From the NCBI GenBank assembly GCA_045580025.1, contig JAZNNB010000002.1:1-26042 (forward strand): DNA of 26,042 nt, read 5' to 3'. Positions 5,403-14,674 of the stretch are shown one piece after another. The notes below the pieces were generated by a model. The model searched no databases, was not told where the DNA came from, and saw nothing but the letters and a program-made list of their open reading frames with translations. A program made the position numbers and the translations under genes. Every line of letters starts with the position of its first letter. The stretch's first letter is position 1. Source of the stretch: SIG440 sp045580025. Lineage in GTDB: Bacteria > Bacillota > Clostridia > Monoglobales > Monoglobaceae.

Positions 5403-6135
5403 TTTTCTTATTTCAACGAAAGACCTTTGCAAATATTACAACGGCGGAACAATCAAGGCTCTTGACGGCGTTACCGCCAGTATAAAAAAAGGCGAGGTTG
5501 TTGTTATCATTGGCCCATCAGGTTCAGGTAAATCTACCTATCTCCGTTCTCTCAATCTTTTAGAAGTTCCCACCTCAGGGGAAATCATCTTTGAGGGCGT
5601 TGAAATCACTGACCCGAAGGTGAACATAAATCTTCACAGACAGAAAATGGGAATGGTTTTCCAGCAATTCAACCTCTTCCCACATATGAATGTCCTCAAA
5701 AATCTTACTATTGCACCCATAAAGCTTCTCAAAATGGACAAGTTTGAGGCAAACGAAAAAGCAATGGCACTTCTCGAAAGAGTTGGTCTTGCCGACCGAA
5801 GCGAAGCCTATCCGGCACAGCTTTCCGGCGGACAGAAGCAACGTGTTGCTATTGTAAGAGCCCTTATGATGAGTCCTGATGTTATGCTGTTTGACGAACC
5901 CACCTCCGCCCTTGACCCAGAAATGGTTGGCGAAGTTCTTGACGTTATGAAAGAGCTTGCAAAGATGGGTATGACAATGATTGTTGTAACTCACGAAATG
6001 GGCTTTGCCCGTGAGGTTGCTGACCGGGTAATCTTTATGTCTGACGGAAAAATCGTTGAAGAGGGTAGTCCTGATGAAATATTTACTAATCCAAAGGACC
6101 CCAGAACTAAGCAGTTTCTGCATAGTATTTTGTAA
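5392..6135 (+). CDS. Polar amino-acid ABC transporter ATP-binding protein
   Basis: A 247-residue ATPase of the GlnQ/HisP class that drives import. Motifs in order: Walker A GPSGSGKST (41-49), Q-loop VFQQFNLFPHM, signature LSGGQKQR (about 144-151), Walker B VMLFDEPTSALDP (about 164-176) and the switch His in VTHEMGFA. Full length with no disruption. It overlaps the permease gene and is followed by an intrinsic terminator, so it is the last gene of the operon. Confidence 0.97.
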   Translation: MSDNFLISTKDLCKYYNGGTIKALDGVTASIKKGEVVVIIGPSGSGKSTYLRSLNLLEVPTSGEIIFEGVEITDPKVNINLHRQKMGMVFQQFNLFPHMNVLKNLTIAPIKLLKMDKFEANEKAMALLERVGLADRSEAYPAQLSGGQKQRVAIVRALMMSPDVMLFDEPTSALDPEMVGEVLDVMKELAKMGMTMIVVTHEMGFAREVADRVIFMSDGKIVEEGSPDEIFTNPKDPRTKQFLHSIL

Positions 6136-6141
6136 ATATAA

Positions 6142-6175
6142 GGCAGTGTCCCCTTGTGGTTGCACTGCTTTTTTT
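6142..6175 (+). terminator. Terminator of the amino-acid importer operon
   Basis: GCAGTG (6143-6148) pairs with CACTGC (6163-6168), with possible GG/CC pairing in the loop, followed by seven T. Confidence 0.8.
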
Positions 6176-6186
6176 GTTATTTTTTA

Positions 6187-6215
6187 TTGATTTTCTTCTG
6201 GAATAGTGATATACT
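6187..6215 (+). promoter_or_regulatory. Promoter of the coaX operon
   Basis: TTGATT (6187-6192), 17 bp, TATACT (6210-6215) with a TGN extension at 6207-6209. The start is near 6222, about 30 nt before coaX. Confidence 0.75.
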
Positions 6216-6250
6216 CTATTTGAAAATTAGAAAGAGAGGGGAACTTTCCT

Positions 6251-7015
6251 ATGATTCTCGCTATTGATATCGGAAACACAAATATAGTTCTTGGCGGTTT
6301 TTGTGATGATACGTTAAAATTCGTTGCACGCATTGCCACAAACCCAAGCAAAACCGAGGATGAATATGCCACCAAAATCCGCAGTATTCTCGCTCTTCAC
6401 GATGTGGACAAGTCATCTGTCAAGGGTGCAATCGTCTCTTCTGTTGTTCCACCCCTCAATTCAGTCATCAAAAAAGCAATTCGGCTGGTTTATGACATTG
6501 AGCCTATTATGGTTCAACCGGGTATAAAAACAGGGATAGGCATACATTGTGACAACCCCGCAAGTGTTGGTGCAGACCTTATCTGCGCCTGTGTTGCAGC
6601 ACATCACATTTACGGAAGCCCATCACTTGTGATTGATATGGGCACTGCTACGAAAATTATGTTGATTGATAAATCAGGGACTTTTTGCGGTGTTTCCATT
6701 ATTCCCGGTGTAAATATTGGGCTCAAAGCCTTGGCAAGCGGAACTGCACAGCTCCCGCAAATCAGTCTTGAAGCACCAAAATCTGTTATTGGCAAAAACA
6801 CCGTGGACTGTATGAAATCAGGTGTGGTTTTTGGAAACGCAAGCCTTATCGACGGGATGATTGACCGTTTTTGTGAGGAGATTGGCGAAGAGCTTCCCGT
6901 ATATGGAACTGGCGGTCTTTCTTCCACCATTCTCTGCCACTGCAAACACAAAATTACCCTTGACGAAAATATGGTGCTTAAAGGTCTTAACATTCTATAC
7001 AAGAAAAACAGTTAG
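6251..7015 (+). CDS. coaX: Type III pantothenate kinase
   Basis: CoaX phosphorylates pantothenate with ATP, the first step of coenzyme A synthesis. It belongs to the ASKHA fold and needs a monovalent cation. The 254-residue protein begins MILAIDIGNTN (phosphate-binding DIGNT), has DMGTATK near residue 128 and GVSIIPGVNIGLKAL, and ends with the usual GLNILYKK. The RBS GAGAGGGG is upstream of ATG. An ECF S-component gene follows, consistent with uptake and phosphorylation of pantothenate as one unit. Type III enzymes are generally insensitive to CoA feedback. Confidence 0.96.
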   Translation: MILAIDIGNTNIVLGGFCDDTLKFVARIATNPSKTEDEYATKIRSILALHDVDKSSVKGAIVSSVVPPLNSVIKKAIRLVYDIEPIMVQPGIKTGIGIHCDNPASVGADLICACVAAHHIYGSPSLVIDMGTATKIMLIDKSGTFCGVSIIPGVNIGLKALASGTAQLPQISLEAPKSVIGKNTVDCMKSGVVFGNASLIDGMIDRFCEEIGEELPVYGTGGLSSTILCHCKHKITLDENMVLKGLNILYKKNS

Positions 7016-7101
7016 TATATTACTCTGTCGACATCAGAGTTAATATAAAAATTTATGCGTTGTATCACCCTTTCGGTGAACGACAGCAAGGAGGAATTTT
7101 T

Positions 7102-7689
7102 ATGAAAACAAAAAAACAAATGTCAACAAAAACCATGGTCCTTGGAGCTATCCTCACTGCACTTGTTGTTATTTTGCAGTTTATGGGTGCATTTATTAAA
7201 CTTGGACCTTTCTCAATCTCTCTGGTACTTGTACCTATCGTAATTGGTGCTGCAAGTTGCGGAATCGCTACGGGCGCATGGCTTGGACTTGTCTTCGGCA
7301 TCGTTGTTTTGGCAAGTGGCGATGCAGCTGCTTTTTTGGCAGTACACGTTGTAGGTACAGTTCTGACCGTTCTTATCAAGGGTATACTTTGTGGGTTTCT
7401 TGCGGGCGTCGCTTATAAAGCCCTTGAAAAAATCAATGTCTATGTAGCAGTTGTTGTTGCCGCAATTGTGTGTCCATTGGTAAATACAGGTGTTTTCCTT
7501 TTAGGATGCCTGCTGTTCTTTATGGACACCATTGCCACTTGGGCATCCGCCCTCGGCTTTGGCGAAGATGTTGCACGTTATATGATATTGGTACTTGTAG
7601 GCGGAAACTTCTTATTCGAACTTGGTACAAACATTATTTTAAGTCCTGTTGTAGTTAGACTTTTAAATATCAGAAACAACAAAAAATAA
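7102..7689 (+). CDS. ECF transporter S-component, probable pantothenate-type (PanT-like)
   Basis: A 195-residue, very hydrophobic protein with five or six spans and the N-terminal pattern KTMVLGAILTALVVILQF seen in S-components. Such proteins bind a vitamin and dock onto a shared EcfA/EcfA'/EcfT energizing module, which is not in this window and would be encoded elsewhere. Pantothenate is inferred only from adjacency to coaX; other small precursors are possible. ATG 7102 is preferred because AAGGAGG lies about 6 nt upstream; the frame opens earlier, but that part forms a small hairpin (7059-7084) in front of the ribosome binding site. Confidence 0.85.
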   Translation: MKTKKQMSTKTMVLGAILTALVVILQFMGAFIKLGPFSISLVLVPIVIGAASCGIATGAWLGLVFGIVVLASGDAAAFLAVHVVGTVLTVLIKGILCGFLAGVAYKALEKINVYVAVVVAAIVCPLVNTGVFLLGCLLFFMDTIATWASALGFGEDVARYMILVLVGGNFLFELGTNIILSPVVVRLLNIRNNKK

Positions 7690-7713
7690 CTTAAGCTGAA
7701 AGGCGACGTTAAT

Positions 7714-8421
7714 ATGTCTTCACCATTTATTAGAACCGAAATGCTCCTTGGGGCAAAAAACATGGAAAAACTTAAATCGGCTCACGTTGCAGTTTTTGGT
7801 CTTGGCGGTGTCGGCGGTCACGTGTGCGAAGCTCTTGCAAGATGCGGAATACAGAACTTCACCCTTTTTGACAACGACAAGGTAGCATCTTCAAATCTCA
7901 ATCGGCAAATTATAGCAACAGTTGATACAATCGGCACGAGCAAGACAGAAGCCATGAAAACCCGCATTCTTTCGATTAACCCATCCGCAAAGGTTGTTTG
8001 CCACAACATTTTTTATCTCCCTGAGAATGCTGACCATTTTTCCTTTTCAGGCATTGATTATATTGTGGATGCCATTGATACTGTCAGCGCAAAAATCGAG
8101 CTTGTTATACGGGCTGAAGGCTTGGGTATTCCTATCATCAGTTCAATGGGAACAGGTAACAAATTAAATCCTACCGAGTTGAAAGTTGCAGACATTTACA
8201 AAACCACCGTGTGCCCTTTGGCAAGGACTATGCGAAGCGAACTTAAAAAACGCAGCATAAAGAAACTCAAGGTTGTGTATTCTGAGGAAAAACCTATTAA
8301 ACCGTTTTTTGAAGCTGACGCAGAAAACACAAGACGTCAGACCCCTGGAAGTACGTCCTTTGTTCCATCGGTTGCGGGACTCATAATCGCCAGTGAAGTT
8401 GTCAAAGATTTAATAAAATAA
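7714..8421 (+). CDS. tcdA: tRNA threonylcarbamoyladenosine dehydratase, ThiF/MoeB family
   Basis: TcdA (CsdL) is an E1-like enzyme that cyclises t6A37 of ANN-decoding tRNAs to ct6A using ATP. The 235-residue protein has the RTEMLLG opening, the nucleotide-binding GLGGVGGH (about 29-36), DNDKV and SNLNRQ (about 54-66), and TTVCPLARTMR plus the late RRQTPGSTSFVPSVAG typical of this subfamily rather than ThiF or MoeB. GAAAGGCG precedes ATG at a normal distance, and only 24 nt separate it from the S-component gene, so it is probably co-transcribed. The E. coli partner genes csdA and csdE are not seen here. Confidence 0.92.
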   Translation: MSSPFIRTEMLLGAKNMEKLKSAHVAVFGLGGVGGHVCEALARCGIQNFTLFDNDKVASSNLNRQIIATVDTIGTSKTEAMKTRILSINPSAKVVCHNIFYLPENADHFSFSGIDYIVDAIDTVSAKIELVIRAEGLGIPIISSMGTGNKLNPTELKVADIYKTTVCPLARTMRSELKKRSIKKLKVVYSEEKPIKPFFEADAENTRRQTPGSTSFVPSVAGLIIASEVVKDLIK

Positions 8422-8426
8422 CAAAG

Positions 8427-8457
8427 AAATACCACCTGCAAACAGCAGGTGGTATTT
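8427..8457. terminator. Bidirectional terminator between tcdA and hpf
   Basis: A perfect 13-bp stem, AAATACCACCTGC (8427-8439) with 8445-8457, and a 5-nt loop, placed between convergent genes. T-rich on the plus side. Confidence 0.88.
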
Positions 8458-8471
8458 TAGCTTTATATTTT

Positions 8472-9005
8472 CTATTCAGTTTCAAGCAGACCATAGTCCC
8501 CATCGTTGCGCTTATACACAATGGTTATCTTCATTGTATCGGCTTGACGGAAAATAAAGAAATTGTGACCAAGCATATTCATTTGAAGAATTGCCTCCTC
8601 CGCTGTCATAGGCTTTGAATCAATCTTCTTTCTCTTTATAATATTGAATTCATTTTCTTCTGTAATGCTTTCAACGTCATCAATTATGGTGTCATACTCA
8701 CCGATTCCCGGCTGACGCAAATGCTTTGCAAGCTTTGTTTTGTTCTTTCTGATTTGTCGGTCAAGCTTTGCCAAACAATCATCAGCGGCAACAATAAGGT
8801 CCTTATTTTGAGCCTCTGCTCTGAAAACAAAACCCTTATGCACAAAAGTAATTTCGATTATTACATCATTTCTTTGCTCTGCAATAAGAATTTTACATTC
8901 AACATCGCTGTCAAAGAACTTGTCAAGCTTTTTTACTTTTCCAAGCAGCTTTTCTTTTCTTGCATCCGACAACTCAACTTTTTTGCAAATAACGCTATAC
9001 TTCAT
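8472..9005 (-). CDS. hpf: Ribosome hibernation promoting factor, long form
   Basis: Long HPF binds the 30S decoding region and dimerises 70S ribosomes into inactive 100S particles in stationary phase. The 177-residue protein has an N-terminal S30AE domain (KYSVICKKVELSD to about residue 95, ending LDRQIRKNKTKL), a linker, and the C-terminal dimerisation domain (KRKKIDSKPMTAEEAILQM, GHNFFIFRQADT, VYKRNDGDYGLL). ATG at 9005 was chosen over the earlier ATG at 9020 because GGAGG stands about 9 nt before it and homologs start MKY-. It has its own promoter at 9061-9089. Confidence 0.95.
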   Translation of the reverse strand: MKYSVICKKVELSDARKEKLLGKVKKLDKFFDSDVECKILIAEQRNDVIIEITFVHKGFVFRAEAQNKDLIVAADDCLAKLDRQIRKNKTKLAKHLRQPGIGEYDTIIDDVESITEENEFNIIKRKKIDSKPMTAEEAILQMNMLGHNFFIFRQADTMKITIVYKRNDGDYGLLETE

Positions 9006-9060
9006 ACATCCTGCCTCCATTCCGGTTATCTTTGAAAGAAGCCATATGCTTCTTAATCAA

Positions 9061-9089
9061 ATTATACAACACCGAACCATTTTTTGCAA
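9061..9089 (-). promoter_or_regulatory. Promoter of hpf
   Basis: On the minus strand, TTGCAA (9089-9084), 17 bp, TATAAT (9066-9061). It lies just past the CDF gene stop, so hpf can be expressed apart from the upstream operon. Confidence 0.82.
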
Positions 9090-9112
9090 GTGTTTTTGTA
9101 AAAATTTACACA

Positions 9113-10276
9113 CTATATATAGATTATATCTATGTTTATTACTCCGTTAAATCTTGAATCAATTTTTTTAAGTTCGTCATCAACTCTCTGTTTCAAAGTG
9201 TCAAGTTCTTTGTATCCTGCCGGAACTTCAATATCAAATATAAGATTTATATTATTAACACCGTCAACCATCCGAAAATCGTGGATATTCATTCCCTCAT
9301 CCATGCCCTTCACAATCTGATGAACCTTGAGCTTTATAGCTTCCGTATACTCACAATTCACAGAAATCGGGTCCATATGAATAACTATATGTATGCCAAG
9401 TTCATCACTTATTTTGTGTTCAAGGGCATCAATTTTTTCATGGACCTCCACAATGTCACAATCATCCGGAACTTCAGCGTGAACAGACGCAAGCACTCTG
9501 CCTGGACCATAATCATGAACAATCAAATCATGTACACCAACAATGCCGTCAGACTCCGAAATAATCTGCCGTATCTTCTCTGTGGTATTTTTATCTGGGG
9601 TAGTTCCCAAAAGAAGCCCTATTGTATCCATTGAAATTCCAAAGCCTGAATACATAATAAGTAGCGACACTGCCGTACCTACAACACCGTCAAGAGGGGC
9701 GAAATTTATGAGTTTTCCAAGCAAAGATGCGAGTATTACCGCAGAAGTTGCCACCACGTCATTGAGATTATCCCTTGCCGCCGCCATAACAACACCTGAA
9801 TTTACAGCCTTGCCCATAACGTGGTTATACCTATACATCCAGAACTTCACCGGCACTGAAATGCACAAAATCGCAAGAGGCCATGGCGAGAGCTGTATGG
9901 GCACGGGACTCACAACTTTGTTGGCTGATGACTTAAGAAGCTCAAAACCCACCAAAATTATGATAAAAGAAACAATAAGTGCCGAAATATATTCGTATCT
10001 TCCATGCCCGAAAGGATGCTCCTTGTCGGGTTTTTTGCGGCTTAGCTTTGCACCTATTATGGTCACCACGGAAGAGCCTGTGTCAGAAAGGTTGTTAAAC
10101 GCATCAGATATTATAGCAATACTTTTCATAGACATTCCCACAACAACTTTCAACACAAACAAAAGGAGATTGCATACAATACCCAAAGCCCCTGCCACAG
10201 TGCAGACCTTTGTGCGAACCGCCTCATCTGTCATCTCACGGCCATTTGAAATCTTATTAAGCAAATATTTTGTCAA
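9113..10276 (-). CDS. Cation diffusion facilitator family transporter
   Basis: CDF proteins export divalent metals (Zn, Fe, Mn, Co) by proton antiport. The 387-residue protein has six spans in the first 210 residues, the metal-site pattern SDAFNNLSD in TM2, the HPFGHGRYEY loop between TM2 and TM3, and a C-terminal cytoplasmic ferredoxin-like domain (VHDLIVHDYGPGRVLASVHA). The start is TTG at 10276, 9 nt after GGAGG; the next ATG (10234) lacks a good ribosome binding site and would remove the conserved N-terminal segment. It begins 17 nt after dnaE and is the last gene of that operon. The metal cannot be assigned. Confidence 0.9.
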   Translation of the reverse strand: MTKYLLNKISNGREMTDEAVRTKVCTVAGALGIVCNLLLFVLKVVVGMSMKSIAIISDAFNNLSDTGSSVVTIIGAKLSRKKPDKEHPFGHGRYEYISALIVSFIIILVGFELLKSSANKVVSPVPIQLSPWPLAILCISVPVKFWMYRYNHVMGKAVNSGVVMAAARDNLNDVVATSAVILASLLGKLINFAPLDGVVGTAVSLLIMYSGFGISMDTIGLLLGTTPDKNTTEKIRQIISESDGIVGVHDLIVHDYGPGRVLASVHAEVPDDCDIVEVHEKIDALEHKISDELGIHIVIHMDPISVNCEYTEAIKLKVHQIVKGMDEGMNIHDFRMVDGVNNINLIFDIEVPAGYKELDTLKQRVDDELKKIDSRFNGVINIDIIYI

Positions 10277-10292
10277 AGTTTAACGCCTCCGC

Positions 10293-13200
10293 TTATTTCA
10301 CTTTTTTAACCGAATCCTCGCCAAAAATTTTTTCAAGAGCCAAAACCGAGCTTTCGTCTTTCAGCCACATACTTTTTGGTGCCTGCAAGGTTTCCTTTGT
10401 ATCCTCAAAATAGATTAGCACCGGAACTATTCCATTACTTCCGCCAAGGATAGCCTTTAACTGACTCATTTTTTCTTTATCAAAGGAATTCATTTTCACA
10501 TAGAGCTTTCTAAAATCAGGCACCCAACTTTCAAGAAATTCGACGCCCTCAAGACGTATTTTTGTACCTCTTTCCTCCTGAATATCAAGATTTCCCTGAA
10601 TGACACAGAAGTTCTCCTCTTTGAGAACAGCATCAAACTTTTTAACTTGAGATGGAAAAACAAGGACTTCAATTTCACCCGTGAGGTCTTCAAAGGTGAT
10701 ATAAAGCATTATTTCGCCGCGTTTGGTCAGCTGTTCCTTGCGCTTTGAAATCATTCCACCAAGTTTTACTTTCATATCCGATGAAAACTTATCATTTTCA
10801 TTTTCAATTATTTCAAGAATAGTGGTGCTTGAATTTCTGCTTATAACATCTTCAAGCCCGTCAAGAGGATGTCCCGAAACATAAACCCCGAGATATTCCT
10901 TCTCAAAATTAAGAAGGTCACGCTTGGGCATTTCAGGCATATCTGGGAAATCATCACTTGGCACTGTATCTTCTTCAAACATATTGAAAAAGTCAAGCTG
11001 TCCTGAAACTGCATTTTTTTGTTCCTTTACCGCCGAATCAATAGCATTTTCATAAACACTTAAAAGCACTGACCGATTTATATCGAGGCTATCAAACACA
11101 CCGCTTTTTATCATAGATTCCACAAGACGTTTGTTGAGCTTTTTATCAGACATCCTGACGCAAAAGTCTTTAAAGGACACAAATTTCCCATTTGCTTTCC
11201 TTTCCTTTGTCATATCGTCAATGAATGCAGATCCTACATTCTTGATGGCAGCAAGTCCAAAACGAATATCCCTTCCGTCAGGAACAAAGCTGGTATAACT
11301 TTTATTTATGTCAGGGGGCAGTATCTTTATGCCTAATTTTTTTGCCTCGTTTATATGCTTTGTAATTTTTGTGGAGTTTCCTAAAACACTTGTGAGGAGT
11401 GCCGCATAAAATTCGGTAGGGTAGTGACACTTAAGCCATGCCGTCTGGTATGAAACAAAAGCATATGCTGCCGCATGGGACTTGTTGAATGCATATTTTG
11501 CAAAATCCATCATCTCATCAAAAATGGTTATCGCTGTCTGCTCGTCAATACCGCGACTAATCGCACCCTCAACTTCCACTTCGCCTTTTTCATTTTTTAT
11601 ACCGTAAACAAAGTTCTTCCGTTCTTGTTCCATCACTTCTGTCTTCTTTTTGGACATAGCACGTCTCACTAGGTCGGCACGTCCAAGAGAATATCCGCCA
11701 AGTTCACGAACAATCTGCATAACCTGTTCCTGATAAACAATGCATCCATATGTGACATTGAGGATATTTTCAAGAAGGGGATGCTTGTATTTCACACTCC
11801 CGCTGTTTTTGTTTGCGATGTACCGTGGAATTGAATCCATTGGTCCTGGTCGATAAAGAGCAATTCCCGCTATTATATCTTCAATCGAGCCCGGGGAAAG
11901 TTCTTTCATAAATTCTTTCATTCCAGCACTTTCAAGCTGAAAAACGCCGTCAGTTTCGCCCCGGGAAATCATTTCATAGGTAGCTTTGTCAGTCATATCC
12001 ACCTCGTCCATATTTATGTCAATTCCGTGAGTGTGCTTGATGTTTCTAACTGCATCACGAATAACAGTAAGTGTGCGAAGTCCCAAAAAGTCCATTTTGA
12101 GAAGACCAAGTCGTTCAATAGTTGTCATTGTGAACTGGGTTGTTATGACATCGTCATTTCTTGAAAGCGGAACATAAGTCTGCACTGGCTCACGGGTAAT
12201 AACCACCCCTGCCGCATGAGTCGAGGTGTGCCGTGGAAGCCCCTCAAACTCTGATGACACGTCAATAAGTCGTTTCACCTGAGGGTCTGTTTCATACATC
12301 ATTTTCAGCTGATTGTTGCTTTCAAGTGCGCTTTTGATGGTGACATTCAGTTCATTGGGAATTTGCTTTGCAACACTGTCCACAAAGCCATATGGCATAT
12401 CAAGTGCTCTGCCCGTGTCACGAATGGCAAGCTTTGCTGCCATAGTTCCAAAAGTGACTATCTGAGCAACACGGTCTGTCCCGTATTTTCTATTTACATA
12501 ATCAATAACCTCACCACGACGTTCATAACAAAAGTCAACATCAATATCAGGCATTGTAACTCGCTCGGGGTTTAGAAATCTTTCAAATATAAGGTCGTAC
12601 TTTATGGGGTCAATACTTGTTATTTCAAGGCAATACGAAACAATACTTCCTGCCGCACTGCCTCTGCCAGGGCCAACCATGATGCCATTTTTACGGGCAA
12701 AGTGTATGAAATCCCATACAATCAGGAAATAGTCTACATATCCCATTTCTTCTATTGTGCGAAGTTCATATTCAAGTCTCTCACGCACCTCCTCTTTTGC
12801 ATCAGGATATCGTCTTTCAAATCCTTCATAGCAAAGTTTTCTTAAATACTGAGGTGATGTAAAGCCATCAGGAATATCAAATTTGGGCAAGTGGAGCTTT
12901 CCAAACTCAATTTCAACATTGCACATATCCGCAATCTTCTGTGTGTTTTCAAGTGCTTCAGGGATGTATGAAAAAAGTTCTTTCATTTCATCCTCGGATT
13001 TTACAAACATCTCTTGAGTGGACATTTTCATCCTGTTTTCGTCAAAAACAGTCTTTCCCATCTGGATACACATAAGTATATCCTGAAACTCTGCATCCTC
13101 GCGTTTTACATAGTGAATGTCATTAGTCGCAACAATACCAAGGTCAAATTCTCTTGCAAGCCTTATAAGCTCACGGTTCAGCATTTTTTGTTCAAAAATG

Positions 13201-13733
13201 CCGTGATCCTGAATTTCAATAAAATAATTTTCCTTGCCAAAAATATCGATAAATTCAAGAGCCGCCTGCCGAGCACCATCATAATCATTATTTAGTATTT
13301 TTTTGGAGAGAACGCCTATCATACAGGCACTCAGAGCAATTATTCCCTCGCTATTCTTGCGAAGAACATCCATATCAATCCTTGGTTTATAATAAAATCC
13401 GTCAACATATCCAATCGAAACAATGTTCATAAGATTTTTGTATCCAACATTATTTTTTGCAAGCAAAATAAGATGTGAACTTGAAGAGTCAAGCTCGTGG
13501 GTCTTATCTTGGTGTCCACGGGACGCAACATACACCTCGCATCCAAGAACAGGCTTTATTCCTATACTTTTTGCATATTCATAAAAATCAATTACACCAA
13601 ACATACAGCCATGGTCTGTTATTGCCATCGCTGTTTGGCCAAGTTCTTTCGCTCTGTCCAGTATTTTTTTGATTGTACCTTCTCCGTCAAGAAGGCTGAA
13701 CGCTGTATGTGTATGCAAGTGTGCAAACGCCAT
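10293..13733 (-). CDS. dnaE: DNA polymerase III subunit alpha, DnaE
   Basis: A replicative C-family polymerase. The 1146-residue protein starts with a PHP domain (FAHLHTHTAFSLLDGEGT), followed by the palm with GPGRGSAAGS (about 355-364), catalytic PDIDVDF (about 394-400) and KMDFLGLRTLTV supplying the third catalytic Asp. Then come the fingers (YRPGPMDSIPRYI, YQEQVMQI), a helix-hairpin-helix region and a C-terminal OB fold (VKLGGMISKRKEQLTKRGEI). Bacillota usually carry PolC as well; it is not in this window. ATG 13733 is preferred because homologs begin M-x-F-x-HLH; a GTG three codons upstream (13742) is the alternative. It lies 32 nt after whiA in the hprK operon. Confidence 0.97.
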   Translation of the reverse strand: MAFAHLHTHTAFSLLDGEGTIKKILDRAKELGQTAMAITDHGCMFGVIDFYEYAKSIGIKPVLGCEVYVASRGHQDKTHELDSSSSHLILLAKNNVGYKNLMNIVSIGYVDGFYYKPRIDMDVLRKNSEGIIALSACMIGVLSKKILNNDYDGARQAALEFIDIFGKENYFIEIQDHGIFEQKMLNRELIRLAREFDLGIVATNDIHYVKREDAEFQDILMCIQMGKTVFDENRMKMSTQEMFVKSEDEMKELFSYIPEALENTQKIADMCNVEIEFGKLHLPKFDIPDGFTSPQYLRKLCYEGFERRYPDAKEEVRERLEYELRTIEEMGYVDYFLIVWDFIHFARKNGIMVGPGRGSAAGSIVSYCLEITSIDPIKYDLIFERFLNPERVTMPDIDVDFCYERRGEVIDYVNRKYGTDRVAQIVTFGTMAAKLAIRDTGRALDMPYGFVDSVAKQIPNELNVTIKSALESNNQLKMMYETDPQVKRLIDVSSEFEGLPRHTSTHAAGVVITREPVQTYVPLSRNDDVITTQFTMTTIERLGLLKMDFLGLRTLTVIRDAVRNIKHTHGIDINMDEVDMTDKATYEMISRGETDGVFQLESAGMKEFMKELSPGSIEDIIAGIALYRPGPMDSIPRYIANKNSGSVKYKHPLLENILNVTYGCIVYQEQVMQIVRELGGYSLGRADLVRRAMSKKKTEVMEQERKNFVYGIKNEKGEVEVEGAISRGIDEQTAITIFDEMMDFAKYAFNKSHAAAYAFVSYQTAWLKCHYPTEFYAALLTSVLGNSTKITKHINEAKKLGIKILPPDINKSYTSFVPDGRDIRFGLAAIKNVGSAFIDDMTKERKANGKFVSFKDFCVRMSDKKLNKRLVESMIKSGVFDSLDINRSVLLSVYENAIDSAVKEQKNAVSGQLDFFNMFEEDTVPSDDFPDMPEMPKRDLLNFEKEYLGVYVSGHPLDGLEDVISRNSSTTILEIIENENDKFSSDMKVKLGGMISKRKEQLTKRGEIMLYITFEDLTGEIEVLVFPSQVKKFDAVLKEENFCVIQGNLDIQEERGTKIRLEGVEFLESWVPDFRKLYVKMNSFDKEKMSQLKAILGGSNGIVPVLIYFEDTKETLQAPKSMWLKDESSVLALEKIFGEDSVKKVK

Positions 13734-13765
13734 TGTTTTCACATCCTTTTTCCTTGGTTTTTACT

Positions 13766-14641
13766 CTATAAATTCTCCGCAATATCCAATATTCTCTTTA
13801 ATCGGTGATTTACGCCTGACTTTGAAAGCGGCGGAACTAACTTTTTACCAAGCTGTTCAAGACTCAAATCCTTATGGTCACGTCTTAAAACAGCCACTTC
13901 TTTGAGGTCATCAGGAAGATTGTCAATCCCCATAAGCTTTTCTATATCATCGATTGCTCTTATGTGGCGGCTTGACGCTTCCATAACCTTATCCATATTT
14001 GCCGTTTCGCCGTTTGAGGTTCTTGTTATTTCACTTCGCACCTCTTTTTCAATTTTTACATTAAGTATTTCCATTTGTGCACTGAATGCCCCCATATGAG
14101 CCAGCGCATCACAGATAATATCGCTGTTTTTCGTGTAAAGCACAAAACCATTATTCTTTTTAATAGTGCGAAAGCCAAGTCCCATATTTTCAAGAAGCTT
14201 TTTGAACTCATTGTGGATATAAGCGCTGTATACCTTGAACTCCATATTATAGTTCTTGTTGGGATCGGTCATTGTTCCTCCACCCAAAAAAGCACCCCTC
14301 AAGAATGCCGCACTGCAACACTCATTTTTTATAAGGCTTTGAGAAAAACCGCTTTTTTGATTTTCATACTCAAGGATTTTCTGTAAAACTTTTTTGTCGG
14401 ACAAAACACAAAAATAACTGCTTCTGAGACTTTTTATCTGAACTTCTGTGCCAAGACAGAATTTCAATAGCGCCGCAAATCGTTTTATTGCATCAATACT
14501 TTCAAGAGAAACCCTTATTTCTGTCCCTTTAAACTTTCCTGCAAACATCAAAATTCCCATCATTTCCGCTTCACAGCAGCAAGACACATCAATTTCAAGT
14601 TTTGAAAGCATTTCTTTTGTCCTTTGAGAAAAAGTTTTCAC
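13766..14641 (-). CDS. whiA: DNA-binding protein WhiA (DUF199)
   Basis: WhiA is a conserved DNA-binding protein with a degenerate LAGLIDADG homing-endonuclease fold at the N-terminus and a helix-turn-helix C-terminus. It controls sporulation genes in Streptomyces and affects division and chromosome segregation in Bacillus. In this 291-residue protein the conserved FLRGAFLGGGTMTDPNKNYNME segment is split here as FLRGAFLGGG and TMTDPNKNYN. The C-terminal HTH reads LRRDHKDLSLEQLGKKL then SKSGVNHRLKRI. A GTG start (14641) is chosen because GGAGG lies 7 nt upstream and VKTFSQRTK fits family N-termini. It follows murB by 33 nt. rapZ and yvcK, usual upstream neighbours, are missing. Confidence 0.94.
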   Translation of the reverse strand: MKTFSQRTKEMLSKLEIDVSCCCEAEMMGILMFAGKFKGTEIRVSLESIDAIKRFAALLKFCLGTEVQIKSLRSSYFCVLSDKKVLQKILEYENQKSGFSQSLIKNECCSAAFLRGAFLGGGTMTDPNKNYNMEFKVYSAYIHNEFKKLLENMGLGFRTIKKNNGFVLYTKNSDIICDALAHMGAFSAQMEILNVKIEKEVRSEITRTSNGETANMDKVMEASSRHIRAIDDIEKLMGIDNLPDDLKEVAVLRRDHKDLSLEQLGKKLVPPLSKSGVNHRLKRILDIAENL

Positions 14642-14674
14642 CAAAAATCCTCCTTTCACCGTTTTTTGTGAAAT

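Noticed and set aside
7059..7084. Riboswitch before the ECF S-component
   Set aside because: Only a small hairpin is present; no preQ1, TPP, or other vitamin riboswitch consensus found.
9543..10283. 246-codon plus-strand open frame
   Set aside because: It lies antisense to the CDF gene, with no ribosome binding site or domain; a shadow of the real frame.
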